Positions 6,078-12,819 of a DNA stretch of 12,819 nt are shown one piece after another (position 1 is the first letter of the stretch; every line of letters starts with the position of its first letter). Below the pieces are notes generated by a model. That model was not told the origin of the DNA, did no database searches, and saw nothing but the letters and a program-made list of their open reading frames with translations. Origin of the DNA: an uncultured Anaerocolumna sp. (GTDB taxonomy: Bacteria; Bacillota; Clostridia; Lachnospirales; Lachnospiraceae); assembly GCA_937901695.1 (NCBI GenBank), contig CALDJN010000190.1, positions 1 to 12,819 of the forward strand, written 5' to 3'. A program made the position numbers and the translations under genes.

Positions 6078-7173
6078 ATGGAAAAGAAAACACCTCTTTA
6101 TGAGTGCCATGTACAAGGTAAAGGGAAAATGGTACCATTTGCAGGTTATTTGCTTCCTGTTCAATACGAGACAGGAGTCATTGAAGAACATATGGCAGTA
6201 AGAACTGCTGCAGGTTTATTTGATGTTTCTCATATGGGAGAAGTTTTATTAACAGGAAAGGATGCTTTACGAAACATACAAAAGTTAGTTACTAATGATT
6301 GTAGTAAGATGCATGACGGACAGGTAAAATACAGCCCTATGTGTAACGAAACTGGTGGCGTTGTAGATGATTTATTAGTATATCGAATAAGTAGTGAAGA
6401 ATATTTATTAGTAATAAATGCAGCAAATCGTTATAAGGATGTAAAATGGATGGAACAGCATGTTGATGGTGAATTAGAACTGAAAGATATATCCGATGAC
6501 GTTGCACAAATAGCTTTGCAGGGTCCAAAATCGGAGGAAATATTAAGAAAAGTTACCGATGAGGAAAATATTCCTTCTAAGTATTATAGTTTTGTAAAGT
6601 CTGGTTTAGTTGCCGGAGTTTTATGCTTAATATCAAAGACCGGATATACTGGAGAAGATGGATTTGAATTGTATTGCAATCCAAAAGATGTGGAGACACT
6701 TTGGAAAACTTTATTAGAAGCAGGAAAAGAAGAAGGATTAATACCTTGTGGTTTAGGGGCTAGGGATACTTTACGATTAGAAGCCGGAATGCCATTATAT
6801 GGGCACGAAATGGATGACACCATATCTCCTTTAGAAACCGGTTTGGGATTTGCTGTCAAGATGGAGAAAGAAGATTTTATAGGTAAAGAAGGAATTCTCT
6901 CCAGAGGGGAAGTAAAAAAGACGGGTAGGAATTAAGATGATTGGAAGAGGAATTGCAAGAGAAAAGTGTCCAATCTATGTTGATAATCAATTCATAGGAG
7001 AGACAACTTCCGGAACCCATTGTCCATTCCTTGGATATCCGGTAGCCATGGCTATGGTAGACTCCAGGTACAGTAGCATAGGGACTAAAGTCATGGTAGA
7101 GGTTCGAGGGAAAAAGATAGAGGCAGAAATTATTAACTTACCTTTTTATAAAAAAGGTGATAATAAAGCATAA
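6078..7173 (+). pseudogene. gcvT: Glycine cleavage T-protein (aminomethyltransferase), split by a frame break
   Basis: T-protein moves the methylene group from aminomethyl-lipoyl GcvH to tetrahydrofolate and releases ammonia. The ATG at 6078 has AGGAGG at 6067-6072. Codons 1-285 (6078-6935) cover the N-terminal folate-binding domain: FAGYLLPVQY, LFDVSHMGE, YSPMCNETGGVVDDLL (the Asp pair at 97-98 includes the usual catalytic Asp), GYTGEDGFE and GARDTLRLEAGMPLYGHE. The frame then ends in VKKTGRN and TAA at 6933. The C-terminal barrel continues in the +1 frame: RRVGIKMIGRGIARE, then IGETTSGTHCPFLG, ending at 7173. Dropping one A from the A6 run at 6914-6919 restores about 364 residues, the normal length. 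ATG 6937 lies one base after the TAA with AGGA just upstream, so separate translation of the 78-residue C-domain is conceivable. Possibilities: a real mutation, a sequencing error, slippage, or a split protein. Confidence 0.9.
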
Positions 7174-7234
7174 AAGTGTAAAAAACCAATGGGAATTATC
7201 TACAAAGTGTTATTTATTGTTGAAAAAAATACAC

Positions 7235-7302
7235 ATAAGAGTAATTATTGATTTGCGTGACAAAACTCTTATATTCATTCAATAAACTATGTTAGAGTTT
7301 TG
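7235..7302 (+). other. Mutually exclusive hairpins between gcvT and gcvH
   Basis: Within the 196-base gap before gcvH, ATAAGAGT (7235-7242) is complementary to ACTCTTAT (7265-7272), while CAAAACTCT (7261-7269) is complementary to AGAGTTTTG (7294-7302). The two stems (8 and 9 perfect pairs) share bases 7265-7269 and cannot form together. Neither has a T-run. This may be a processing or attenuation element; no ligand motif is recognised. The remainder of the gap holds the GGAGTGAAGG region ahead of gcvH and no clear promoter. Confidence 0.45.
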
Positions 7303-7369
7303 ATGCTCAAGTCATTATTTAACTTTTATACAAATAACTTTAAAAAATAAAGATAGGAGTGAAGGAATA

Positions 7370-7741
7370 ATGAAGAAAATATTATTTACTAAAACACATG
7401 AATGGGTACAATTTTTAGATGAGACAACAGTCAGAGTAGGATTAACCGATTATGCTCAAGGAGAATTAGGAGACTTGGTATTCATTAACTTACCGGAAGC
7501 AGGTGATGAAGTATCCGTATCAGAATCCTTTGCAGATGTTGAATCGGTAAAGGCAGTATCTAATGTATATAGTCCGGTAACAGGAACAATCAGTGAGATT
7601 AATGAAGAATTGTTGGATCATCCAGAATTAGTAAATGAAAACCCTTATGAGGCTTGGTTTGCAGAAATTGAAAATGTAAGTGAGCAGGAAGAACTTTTAT
7701 CAGAAGAGGAATATGAGCAGTTAATTCATGAGGAGGAATAA
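7370..7741 (+). CDS. gcvH: Glycine cleavage H-protein (lipoyl carrier)
   Basis: Carrier whose lipoyl arm takes the aminomethyl group from P-protein to T-protein and is then reoxidised by L-protein. The 123 residues include the expected THEWV start (about residues 9-13), VGLTDYAQGELGDLVFINLPEAGDEV, and the lipoylation motif ADVESVKAVS with Lys61 as the modified residue. The C-terminal part has NENPYEAWFAEIE, and then an acidic tail (EQEELLSEEEYEQLIHEEE) typical of H-proteins. GGAGTGAAGG lies just before the ATG. The end of the gene holds the AGGAGG for gcvPA, whose ATG is two bases past the stop. Lipoate would come from the lplA-encoded ligase downstream, since no lipA or lipB is present here. 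Confidence 0.96.
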   Translation: MKKILFTKTHEWVQFLDETTVRVGLTDYAQGELGDLVFINLPEAGDEVSVSESFADVESVKAVSNVYSPVTGTISEINEELLDHPELVNENPYEAWFAEIENVSEQEELLSEEEYEQLIHEEE

Positions 7742-7742
7742 T

Positions 7743-9110
7743 ATGGGCACTTATGTTCCAAATACCAGAGAAGAACAGCAGGAAATGCTTAAAGCCATAG
7801 GATATTCCAGTATAGATGAACTATTTTCCCCACTTCCGAAGGAAGTGTTACTCCAGAAGGAAGTGTTACTTCCTAAGGAAGAGTTACCCAACCGCTCATT
7901 TCATATTCCTGAAGGAATATCTGAGTATGAAGTTCGTAGTAAGATGACAAAAATCTCTGAAAAGAATATAGTTTTCAAATCAATATTCAGAGGTTTCGGA
8001 GCATACAATCATTATATTCCCGCTATAGTAAAGCAAGTAACTTCCAAAGAAGAATTTATTACGGCATATACACCTTATCAGGCGGAAATCAGTCAAGGTA
8101 TACTTCAGTCTATATTTGAGTACCAGACTATGATATGTGAGCTAACTGGGATGGATGTGTCCAATGCCTCCGTTTATGATGGAGAAACCGCTGCAGCAGA
8201 AGCTGTTCTTATGTGTGTTGAGAAGAAGAGAAAAAAGATTATTATTTCTGAGACTGCCAATCCTGAAATTATAGAAACTATCAGAACTTATTGCAATGGT
8301 TTAGATGTTCAGATTGTAATTGCCCCTGGTAAAGAAGGAAAAACCGATTGTGAAGTTTTAAAAACTTTAGTGGATCAGGAAACAAGCTGTGTACTCCTTC
8401 AACAGCCAAATTATTTGGGGCAGATTGAAGACGCAGAAGAAGTCGGAAAGATTGCCAAAGGAAAGGATGCAAAATACGTAATGAGCTGTAATCCAATTTC
8501 CTTAGGTATCTTAAAAACCCCAGCGGAATATGGGGCAGATATAGCGGTAGGAGAAGGTCAGCCTCTTGGATTGCCATTATCATTTGGAGGACCATATCTT
8601 GGATTTATGGCTGCTACAGAGAAGATGATGAGAAAACTTCCGGGACGAATTGTAGGTGAAACAAAAGACTCAGAAGGAAGAAGAGCTTATGTATTGACTT
8701 TACAGGCAAGAGAGCAACATATAAGAAGGGAAAAAGCCTCTAGTAATATTTGCTCTAATCAGGCGTTATGCGCTATGACAGCAGCTGTGTATTTAAGTAC
8801 TATGGGTAAGCAAGGGTTGGAGAAAGCAGCTACTTTAAGTATGTCAAAAGCACATTATCTGGCAAATAGATTATGCGAACTAGAGGGTTTTGATTTGGTT
8901 TATTCCGGTGCATATTTTAATGAATTTGTAACTACCTGCAACGGTAATCCAGATCATTTGATGAAACAACTAGAAGAACATTGTATTCTGGGTGGTTATC
9001 CACTTGCGGGAAAGCAAGCCGGAAACATACTTTGGTGCGCAACTGAAATGAATACCAAGGAAGAAATCGACGAATTAATCCATATCATAAAGGAGGTGGC
9101 TAAAGCGTGA
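7743..9110 (+). CDS. gcvPA: Glycine decarboxylase P-protein, subunit 1
   Basis: N-terminal half of the two-gene P-protein; pairs with GcvPB to decarboxylate glycine and load the aminomethyl group on GcvH. I start at ATG 7743 ([12 protein letters not shown]), not at the in-frame ATG 7728, because AGGAGGA at 7731-7737 is correctly placed for 7743 and would lie inside the longer version. That gives 455 residues, about the family norm. Recognised segments are [60 protein letters not shown], and near the C-terminus [21 protein letters not shown]. It does not carry the PLP lysine, which is in GcvPB. Residues 33-50 are three tandem six-residue units ([18 protein letters not shown]) from an 18-base repeat at 7839-7892. 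Its stop overlaps the GTG of gcvPB. Confidence 0.96.
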   Translation: MGTYVPNTREEQQEMLKAIGYSSIDELFSPLPKEVLLQKEVLLPKEELPNRSFHIPEGISEYEVRSKMTKISEKNIVFKSIFRGFGAYNHYIPAIVKQVTSKEEFITAYTPYQAEISQGILQSIFEYQTMICELTGMDVSNASVYDGETAAAEAVLMCVEKKRKKIIISETANPEIIETIRTYCNGLDVQIVIAPGKEGKTDCEVLKTLVDQETSCVLLQQPNYLGQIEDAEEVGKIAKGKDAKYVMSCNPISLGILKTPAEYGADIAVGEGQPLGLPLSFGGPYLGFMAATEKMMRKLPGRIVGETKDSEGRRAYVLTLQAREQHIRREKASSNICSNQALCAMTAAVYLSTMGKQGLEKAATLSMSKAHYLANRLCELEGFDLVYSGAYFNEFVTTCNGNPDHLMKQLEEHCILGGYPLAGKQAGNILWCATEMNTKEEIDELIHIIKEVAKA

Positions 9111-10540
9111 AACTTATTTTTGAAAAGTCAAAGGCAGGGAGAGGCTGTGATATATTACCTTCTTGTGATGTTCCCATAGTAGAACTGGATGATAATATGA
9201 AAAGACAGAAAGAACTTCATCTTCCTGAAATATCGGAAACAGATATTAGCCGCCATTATACCGAGTTAATGAAGAGAACCTTTGGTGTAAATGATGGTTT
9301 TTACCCATTAGGCTCTTGTACCATGAAATATAATCCTAAGATTAATGATGAAATGGCAAAGCTTCCCGGTTTTTCTAATATTCATCCGTTACAGCCAGCT
9401 TCAACAGCCCAGGGCTGTCTGGAAGTTATGAAAACTACAGAAAAATACCTGTGTGAAATTACAGGAATGGATGCAATATCCTTCCAACCAGCAGCAGGCG
9501 CTCATGGTGAATTCACAGGACTACTTTTAATTAGAGCTTATCATGAAGCAAGAAAAGATGAGAAACGTAATAAAATAATCGTTCCAGATTCTGCTCATGG
9601 AACCAACCCTGCCAGTGCCGCTATGGCTGGTTTTACTGTAATTAATATTACCTCAACGAAAGATGGATATGTAGACTTGGAGGAATTGAAAAAAGTAGTT
9701 GGCGATGATACAGCAGGCTTTATGTTAACTAATCCTAATACGGTTGGATTATTTGACAAAAACATATTAGAAATTACTGAGATTATTCATAAAGCAGGAG
9801 GTCTAAATTACTACGATGGTGCAAACCTGAATGCCATTATGGGCATAGCAAGACCTGGGGATATGGGCTTTGATGTTGTTCACCTTAATCTTCACAAAAC
9901 CTTCTCAACACCTCATGGTGGAGGTGGACCGGGATGTGGTCCTGTAGGCTGCAAGGAAAGTTTAATAAAATTCTTACCATTACCTAGAGTCGAAGAAGAA
10001 AATGGGGTATATAAGCTTATATTGGAAAGAGAAGAATCCATTGGCCGTGTTAAAGGATTCTATGGTAACTTCTTAGTTGTTGTCAGAGCATTGACTTATA
10101 TCCTTACATTAGGTGGAAATGGATTAAAATATGCCTCTGAAAATGCAGTATTAAATGCTAATTATATGATGCACAAGCTAAAAGATATCTATAAGATGCC
10201 ATTCTCAGAACCATGTATGCATGAATTTGTTATGACTGTAGAGGATTTAAAAAAGGAAAAAGGCGTTTCAGCATTAGATATTGCCAAAGCTTTACTAGAC
10301 TATGGAATCCATCCGCCAACTATGTACTTCCCTCTAATTGTACATGAAGCATTGATGTTGGAGCCTACAGAAACCGAATCCAAAGAAACTCTGGATTACG
10401 TAATAGAAATATTAAGGGAAGTATATGAAGAAGCAATGACTAATCCCGAATCCTTACATCAATGTCCAAAGAAAACACCAATTGGAAGACCGGATGAAGT
10501 GACAGCTGCAAGGAATCCTGTATTAAGATATCATTTTTAA
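9107..10540 (+). CDS. gcvPB: Glycine decarboxylase P-protein, subunit 2 (PLP-binding)
   Basis: C-terminal half of P-protein, carrying the PLP cofactor; forms an alpha2-beta2 tetramer with GcvPA in this family. The 477-residue length is normal. GTG 9107 is taken as start: it overlaps the gcvPA stop by four bases (GTGA), and AGGAGG is at 9091-9096. Motifs visible: [13 protein letters not shown] (about 66-78), [49 protein letters not shown], and [18 protein letters not shown], in which Lys264 is the PLP Schiff-base lysine. The C-terminus has [23 protein letters not shown]. It ends in TAA at 10538-10540; the next gene is 269 bases away. Confidence 0.97.
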   Translation: MKLIFEKSKAGRGCDILPSCDVPIVELDDNMKRQKELHLPEISETDISRHYTELMKRTFGVNDGFYPLGSCTMKYNPKINDEMAKLPGFSNIHPLQPASTAQGCLEVMKTTEKYLCEITGMDAISFQPAAGAHGEFTGLLLIRAYHEARKDEKRNKIIVPDSAHGTNPASAAMAGFTVINITSTKDGYVDLEELKKVVGDDTAGFMLTNPNTVGLFDKNILEITEIIHKAGGLNYYDGANLNAIMGIARPGDMGFDVVHLNLHKTFSTPHGGGGPGCGPVGCKESLIKFLPLPRVEEENGVYKLILEREESIGRVKGFYGNFLVVVRALTYILTLGGNGLKYASENAVLNANYMMHKLKDIYKMPFSEPCMHEFVMTVEDLKKEKGVSALDIAKALLDYGIHPPTMYFPLIVHEALMLEPTETESKETLDYVIEILREVYEEAMTNPESLHQCPKKTPIGRPDEVTAARNPVLRYHF

Positions 10541-10550
10541 AAAAGTATAA

Positions 10551-10610
10551 TAAGTACAAAATATCTATGATAAGTACAAAATATCTATGAAAAATGCAAA
10601 ATATCTATGA
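10551..10610 (+). repeat. Three tandem 20-base repeats
   Basis: Two identical 20-base units (TAAGTACAAAATATCTATGA at 10551-10570 and 10571-10590) and a third at 10591-10610 that shares its last 16 bases except one and begins AAAATGC. They lie just after gcvPB, before the large palindrome. No known function. Confidence 0.8.
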
Positions 10611-10624
10611 AGATTAAAAAAAGG

Positions 10625-10698
10625 TGTCATTCTGAGCCGAAGGCGAAGAATCTAGGTTTCGGGTGGAGTAGAGATTCTTCGCTCCGCTCAGAATGACA
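10625..10698. repeat. Long interrupted palindrome (REP/MITE-like)
   Basis: TGTCATTCTGAGC (10625-10637) is a perfect 13-base inverted partner of GCTCAGAATGACA (10686-10698); inside it CGAAGAATCT (10644-10653) pairs with AGATTCTTCG (10672-10681), with an 18-base loop. The arm resembles a dispersed repeat (TCATTCTGAGCGAAGCGAAG type) that I recall from many bacterial genomes, here with two extra bases. It may also work as a terminator for gcv, since A-rich DNA precedes and ATTTTC follows, but it has no clean T-run. Confidence 0.72.
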
Positions 10699-10809
10699 AT
10701 TTTCTGTACAGAATACAATCCTCCACCCAAAATAACAATCCCACTACAACAATCCCCCCATAATAGATAAATTCAAAATCCACATTACATTATCAAGAAA
10801 GAGGTAAAA
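10699..10809. other. C-rich gap before lplA with a 12-base palindrome
   Basis: TTCTGTACAGAA at 10702-10713 is a perfect palindrome. It is followed by an unusually C-rich (+) strand with three copies of ACAATCC (10715-10721, 10735-10741, 10749-10755). No clear promoter is visible, so it is not evident whether lplA is transcribed separately from gcv. GAGG at 10801-10804 serves lplA. Confidence 0.4.
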
Positions 10810-11805
10810 ATGATAAACTGTATTCGTTACATATTTTGTAAAAGTTTCAACCCGTATAATAATCTAGCCTTAGAAGAATATTTGTTAAATCATGTAAAAG
10901 AAGGGGAATGCATCTTATATCTATGGCAAAATGAAAAGACTGTTGTAATCGGAAAAAATCAGAATGCATGGAAAGAATGTAAGATTCAGGAGTTAGAAGA
11001 AGAAGGTGGAAAATTAGTTCGAAGACTATCTGGTGGCGGTGCAGTATTTCACGATTTGGGAAATTTAAATTTCACATTTCTGGTTCGTAAAGAAAATTAT
11101 GATGTAGACAAGCAACTGGAGGTAATTATAAAGGCGGTAAAAAATGTAGGTATTCACGCTGAAAAAACTGGCAGAAATGATATAACAGTTGAGGGCAGAA
11201 AATTTTCAGGTAACGCATTTTATACAGATGGAAGTCGCTTCTACCATCATGGTACTATCTTGGTTTCTGTTGATATGAATCATCTTTCAAAATACTTAAA
11301 TGTGTCCAGGGATAAATTAATCTCAAAAGGAGTAGAATCCGTAAAATCCCGGGTTATTAATTTAAATGAATATAATCCAAATTTAGATATAGATAAAATG
11401 AAAAAGGAATTGTTAATTGCATTTCAAGAAGTATATAATTGTGAATTAACTCCCATAGAACAACAGGAAATCATAGAATCAGAAATTAAAACCTTAGTGG
11501 AAAAGTTCTCTTCTTGGGAGTGGAACTTTGGTAAGAAAATGGAATGGACCTATTCTATAAATAAAAGATTTTCATGGGGAAATGTAGATTTCAATTTTGT
11601 AGTAGAATCAGGCAGGATAAGCCAGTGTGTTATCTATTCTGATGCAATGGATACTTGGCTTGCAGAGTATATACCAATCTATTTGCAAAACTGCTTGTTC
11701 ACATCGGAGCATATAATTGAAAGATTAAATAATATTCTTGTAGATAATAATAAACAAAATTGTATGCAAGATATAAAAGACATGATTTATGACGAAAAAC
11801 TGTAG
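10810..11805 (+). CDS. lplA: Lipoate-protein ligase A
   Basis: Activates free lipoate with ATP to lipoyl-AMP and attaches it to lysine of apo-H-protein or E2 subunits. The 331 residues match the bacterial two-domain form. The catalytic domain (about 1-240) carries FNPYNNLALEEYLL, the adenylate-binding motif RRLSGGGAVFHDLGN (71-85) and KFSGNAFYTDG with Lys131 in the place of the conserved catalytic lysine. HHGTILVSVDMN and the KGVESVKSRVINL block follow. The C-terminal accessory domain runs from about 245 to the end. The ATG has GAGG five bases before it. lpdA follows 18 bases after the stop, so the two are co-transcribed. Its place beside gcvH suggests that it serves lipoylation of GcvH; de novo synthesis genes (lipA, lipB) are not in the window, so salvage is probable. 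Confidence 0.93.
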   Translation: MINCIRYIFCKSFNPYNNLALEEYLLNHVKEGECILYLWQNEKTVVIGKNQNAWKECKIQELEEEGGKLVRRLSGGGAVFHDLGNLNFTFLVRKENYDVDKQLEVIIKAVKNVGIHAEKTGRNDITVEGRKFSGNAFYTDGSRFYHHGTILVSVDMNHLSKYLNVSRDKLISKGVESVKSRVINLNEYNPNLDIDKMKKELLIAFQEVYNCELTPIEQQEIIESEIKTLVEKFSSWEWNFGKKMEWTYSINKRFSWGNVDFNFVVESGRISQCVIYSDAMDTWLAEYIPIYLQNCLFTSEHIIERLNNILVDNNKQNCMQDIKDMIYDEKL

Positions 11806-11823
11806 GAAGGAGCAGGGATAAAT

Positions 11824-12819
11824 ATGGGTGAACATTTTGATTTAGTTGTAATTGGCTCAGGACCAGGAGGCTATGTTGCAGCCATAAAGGCAAGTCAACT
11901 TGGCAAAAAAACTGCACTTATTGAGAATAGAGAATTAGGTGGAACTTGTTTAAATCGGGGATGTATTCCAACAAAAACTTTAATGCATTCCTCAAGATTA
12001 TTCTACGAAGCGAAGAATCTCCAAGAAGCTGGAATTGAAATAGATGGTTTACGTTTTGATATGAATAAAATTCAGGAAAGAAAAGAAGACGTTGTTATAC
12101 GAATTCGAAAAGGAATAAAAGGATTATTGGAGTCCAATAAAGTTACTATCATTCTTGGAACTGCAACCATTATGGACAACCAAAGGGTTTTAATAAAACA
12201 AGCTTCTTCAATAGGAAATAATACAAATCAAGAGGTCAGAGAATTATCTGCAGATAATATATTAATAGCTACTGGTTCTAAACCATACCTTCCACCTATT
12301 GAAGGAATTGACCAGGAGAATGTAGTAACCAGTGACCAGCTTCTTATGACGCGAGAATTTATGTACCATAAATTATTAATTATTGGTGGCGGTGTAATTG
12401 GTATTGAATTTGCATCCATTTATCGGGAATTAGGCTGTCAAGTAGAAATTGTTGAAGCGATGGATCGAATTTTACCCTCCCTGGACAAAGAAATTTCTCA
12501 AAGTGTGGCAATGAGCCTTAAGAAAAAAGGTGTTAAGATACATACAAAATCAGTTGTTAAAAAAATAAGTAAAATAGATAGGAATGACTTAATTTGCGAA
12601 TATGAAGATAGCACTGGAATACATTCAGCAGAAACCAATGGAATCCTTGTTGCAGTAGGTAGAAAAGCCAATACTCACCAACTTTTTGGACCAGATTTTT
12701 CATTAGGAATGGATGGGGATAAAGTAAAAGTAAATGACAACTTTGAAACCACGAAAGAACATATCTATGCAATTGGTGATGTAATAAAAGGAAGTCAGTT
12801 AGCACATGCTGCGTCTGCC
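11824..12819 (+). CDS. lpdA: Dihydrolipoamide dehydrogenase (L-protein), 3'-truncated by window end
   Basis: FAD flavoenzyme that reoxidises the dihydrolipoyl arm of GcvH and reduces NAD+. The window gives the first 332 codons, still open at the edge; a whole enzyme is about 460-470. FAD motif GSGPGG (11-16), the redox disulfide GGTCLNRGCIPTK with Cys42 and Cys47, ATGSKPYLPP, an NAD motif GGGVIG (188-193), and the second FAD motif IYAIGDV near 316 are all present in order. There is no N-terminal lipoyl domain. AAGGAG at 11807-11812 precedes the ATG by 11 bases. It completes the set T, H, P and L in one direction, and probably works mainly for the glycine cleavage system. Confidence 0.95.
   Translation, partial: MGEHFDLVVIGSGPGGYVAAIKASQLGKKTALIENRELGGTCLNRGCIPTKTLMHSSRLFYEAKNLQEAGIEIDGLRFDMNKIQERKEDVVIRIRKGIKGLLESNKVTIILGTATIMDNQRVLIKQASSIGNNTNQEVRELSADNILIATGSKPYLPPIEGIDQENVVTSDQLLMTREFMYHKLLIIGGGVIGIEFASIYRELGCQVEIVEAMDRILPSLDKEISQSVAMSLKKKGVKIHTKSVVKKISKIDRNDLICEYEDSTGIHSAETNGILVAVGRKANTHQLFGPDFSLGMDGDKVKVNDNFETTKEHIYAIGDVIKGSQLAHAASA

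Noticed and set aside
6914..6928. Programmed -1 frameshifting at A AAA AAG in gcvT
   Set aside because: A -1 shift leads straight to TAG; the C-terminal part of the protein is in the +1 frame.
7728..7730. ATG 7728 as the start of gcvPA
   Set aside because: The ribosome binding site AGGAGGA lies downstream of it and is properly spaced for ATG 7743.
10551..10610. CRISPR array
   Set aside because: The 20-base units are directly adjacent with no spacers, and no cas genes are present.
12006..12020. Match of lpdA coding DNA (CGAAGCGAAGAATCT) to the core of the dispersed repeat
   Set aside because: The codons encode an unbroken stretch of the normal LpdA sequence with no inverted arms, so this is most likely coincidence.

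Overview
The window is AT-rich and carries only housekeeping metabolism. The genes point to an anaerobic low-GC Firmicute of the Clostridia, plausibly a Lachnospiraceae-like or cluster XIVa organism; this is inference. Reasons: a V/A-type (Ntp-like) ATPase with subunits B and D side by side, a T-box leader on ilvBN, a glycine riboswitch on a gcv operon with split P-protein genes (gcvPA/gcvPB), a lipoate ligase beside gcv, and strong AGGAGG-type ribosome binding sites.

Layout. Bases 2-1903 (+): the 3' part of the V-type ATPase operon (ntpB without its first ~40 codons, then ntpD), closed by a terminator that works in both directions (about 1927-1978). Bases 1983-2388 (-): a small, very hydrophobic protein gene that appears frameshifted near its start. 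Bases 2389-2758: a mostly non-coding gap with a good (+) promoter, a doubtful 36-codon ORF and an inverted repeat behind ilvN. Bases 2759-5076 (-): ilvN and ilvB, acetolactate synthase, preceded by a T-box leader of about 370 nt with a near-consensus promoter. Bases 5525-5640: the divergent centre. Bases 5640-6077 (+): promoter, tandem glycine riboswitch, intrinsic terminator and a repeat cluster. Bases 6078-10540 (+): gcvT (broken into two frames), gcvH, gcvPA, gcvPB. Bases 10541-10809: tandem repeats, a long imperfect palindrome and a C-rich stretch. Bases 10810-12819 (+): lplA and the 5' part of lpdA.

How the parts fit. The (+) block from gcvT to lpdA encodes all four glycine cleavage proteins (P as two subunits, H, T, L) plus the ligase that attaches lipoate to GcvH, under a glycine-sensing riboswitch that appears to be an ON switch. 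The (-) block makes acetolactate for branched-chain amino acids and appears to respond to uncharged tRNA, most likely tRNA-Val. The roughly 1 kb between ilvB and gcvT is therefore two riboregulators back to back.

I see no defence system, phage, insertion sequence, CRISPR, tRNA or rRNA. The parts most worth a second look are the frame break in gcvT, a 34-residue Cys/Ser-rich insertion in the IlvB active-site loop, the competing hairpins between gcvT and gcvH, and the repeat families around the gcv operon.
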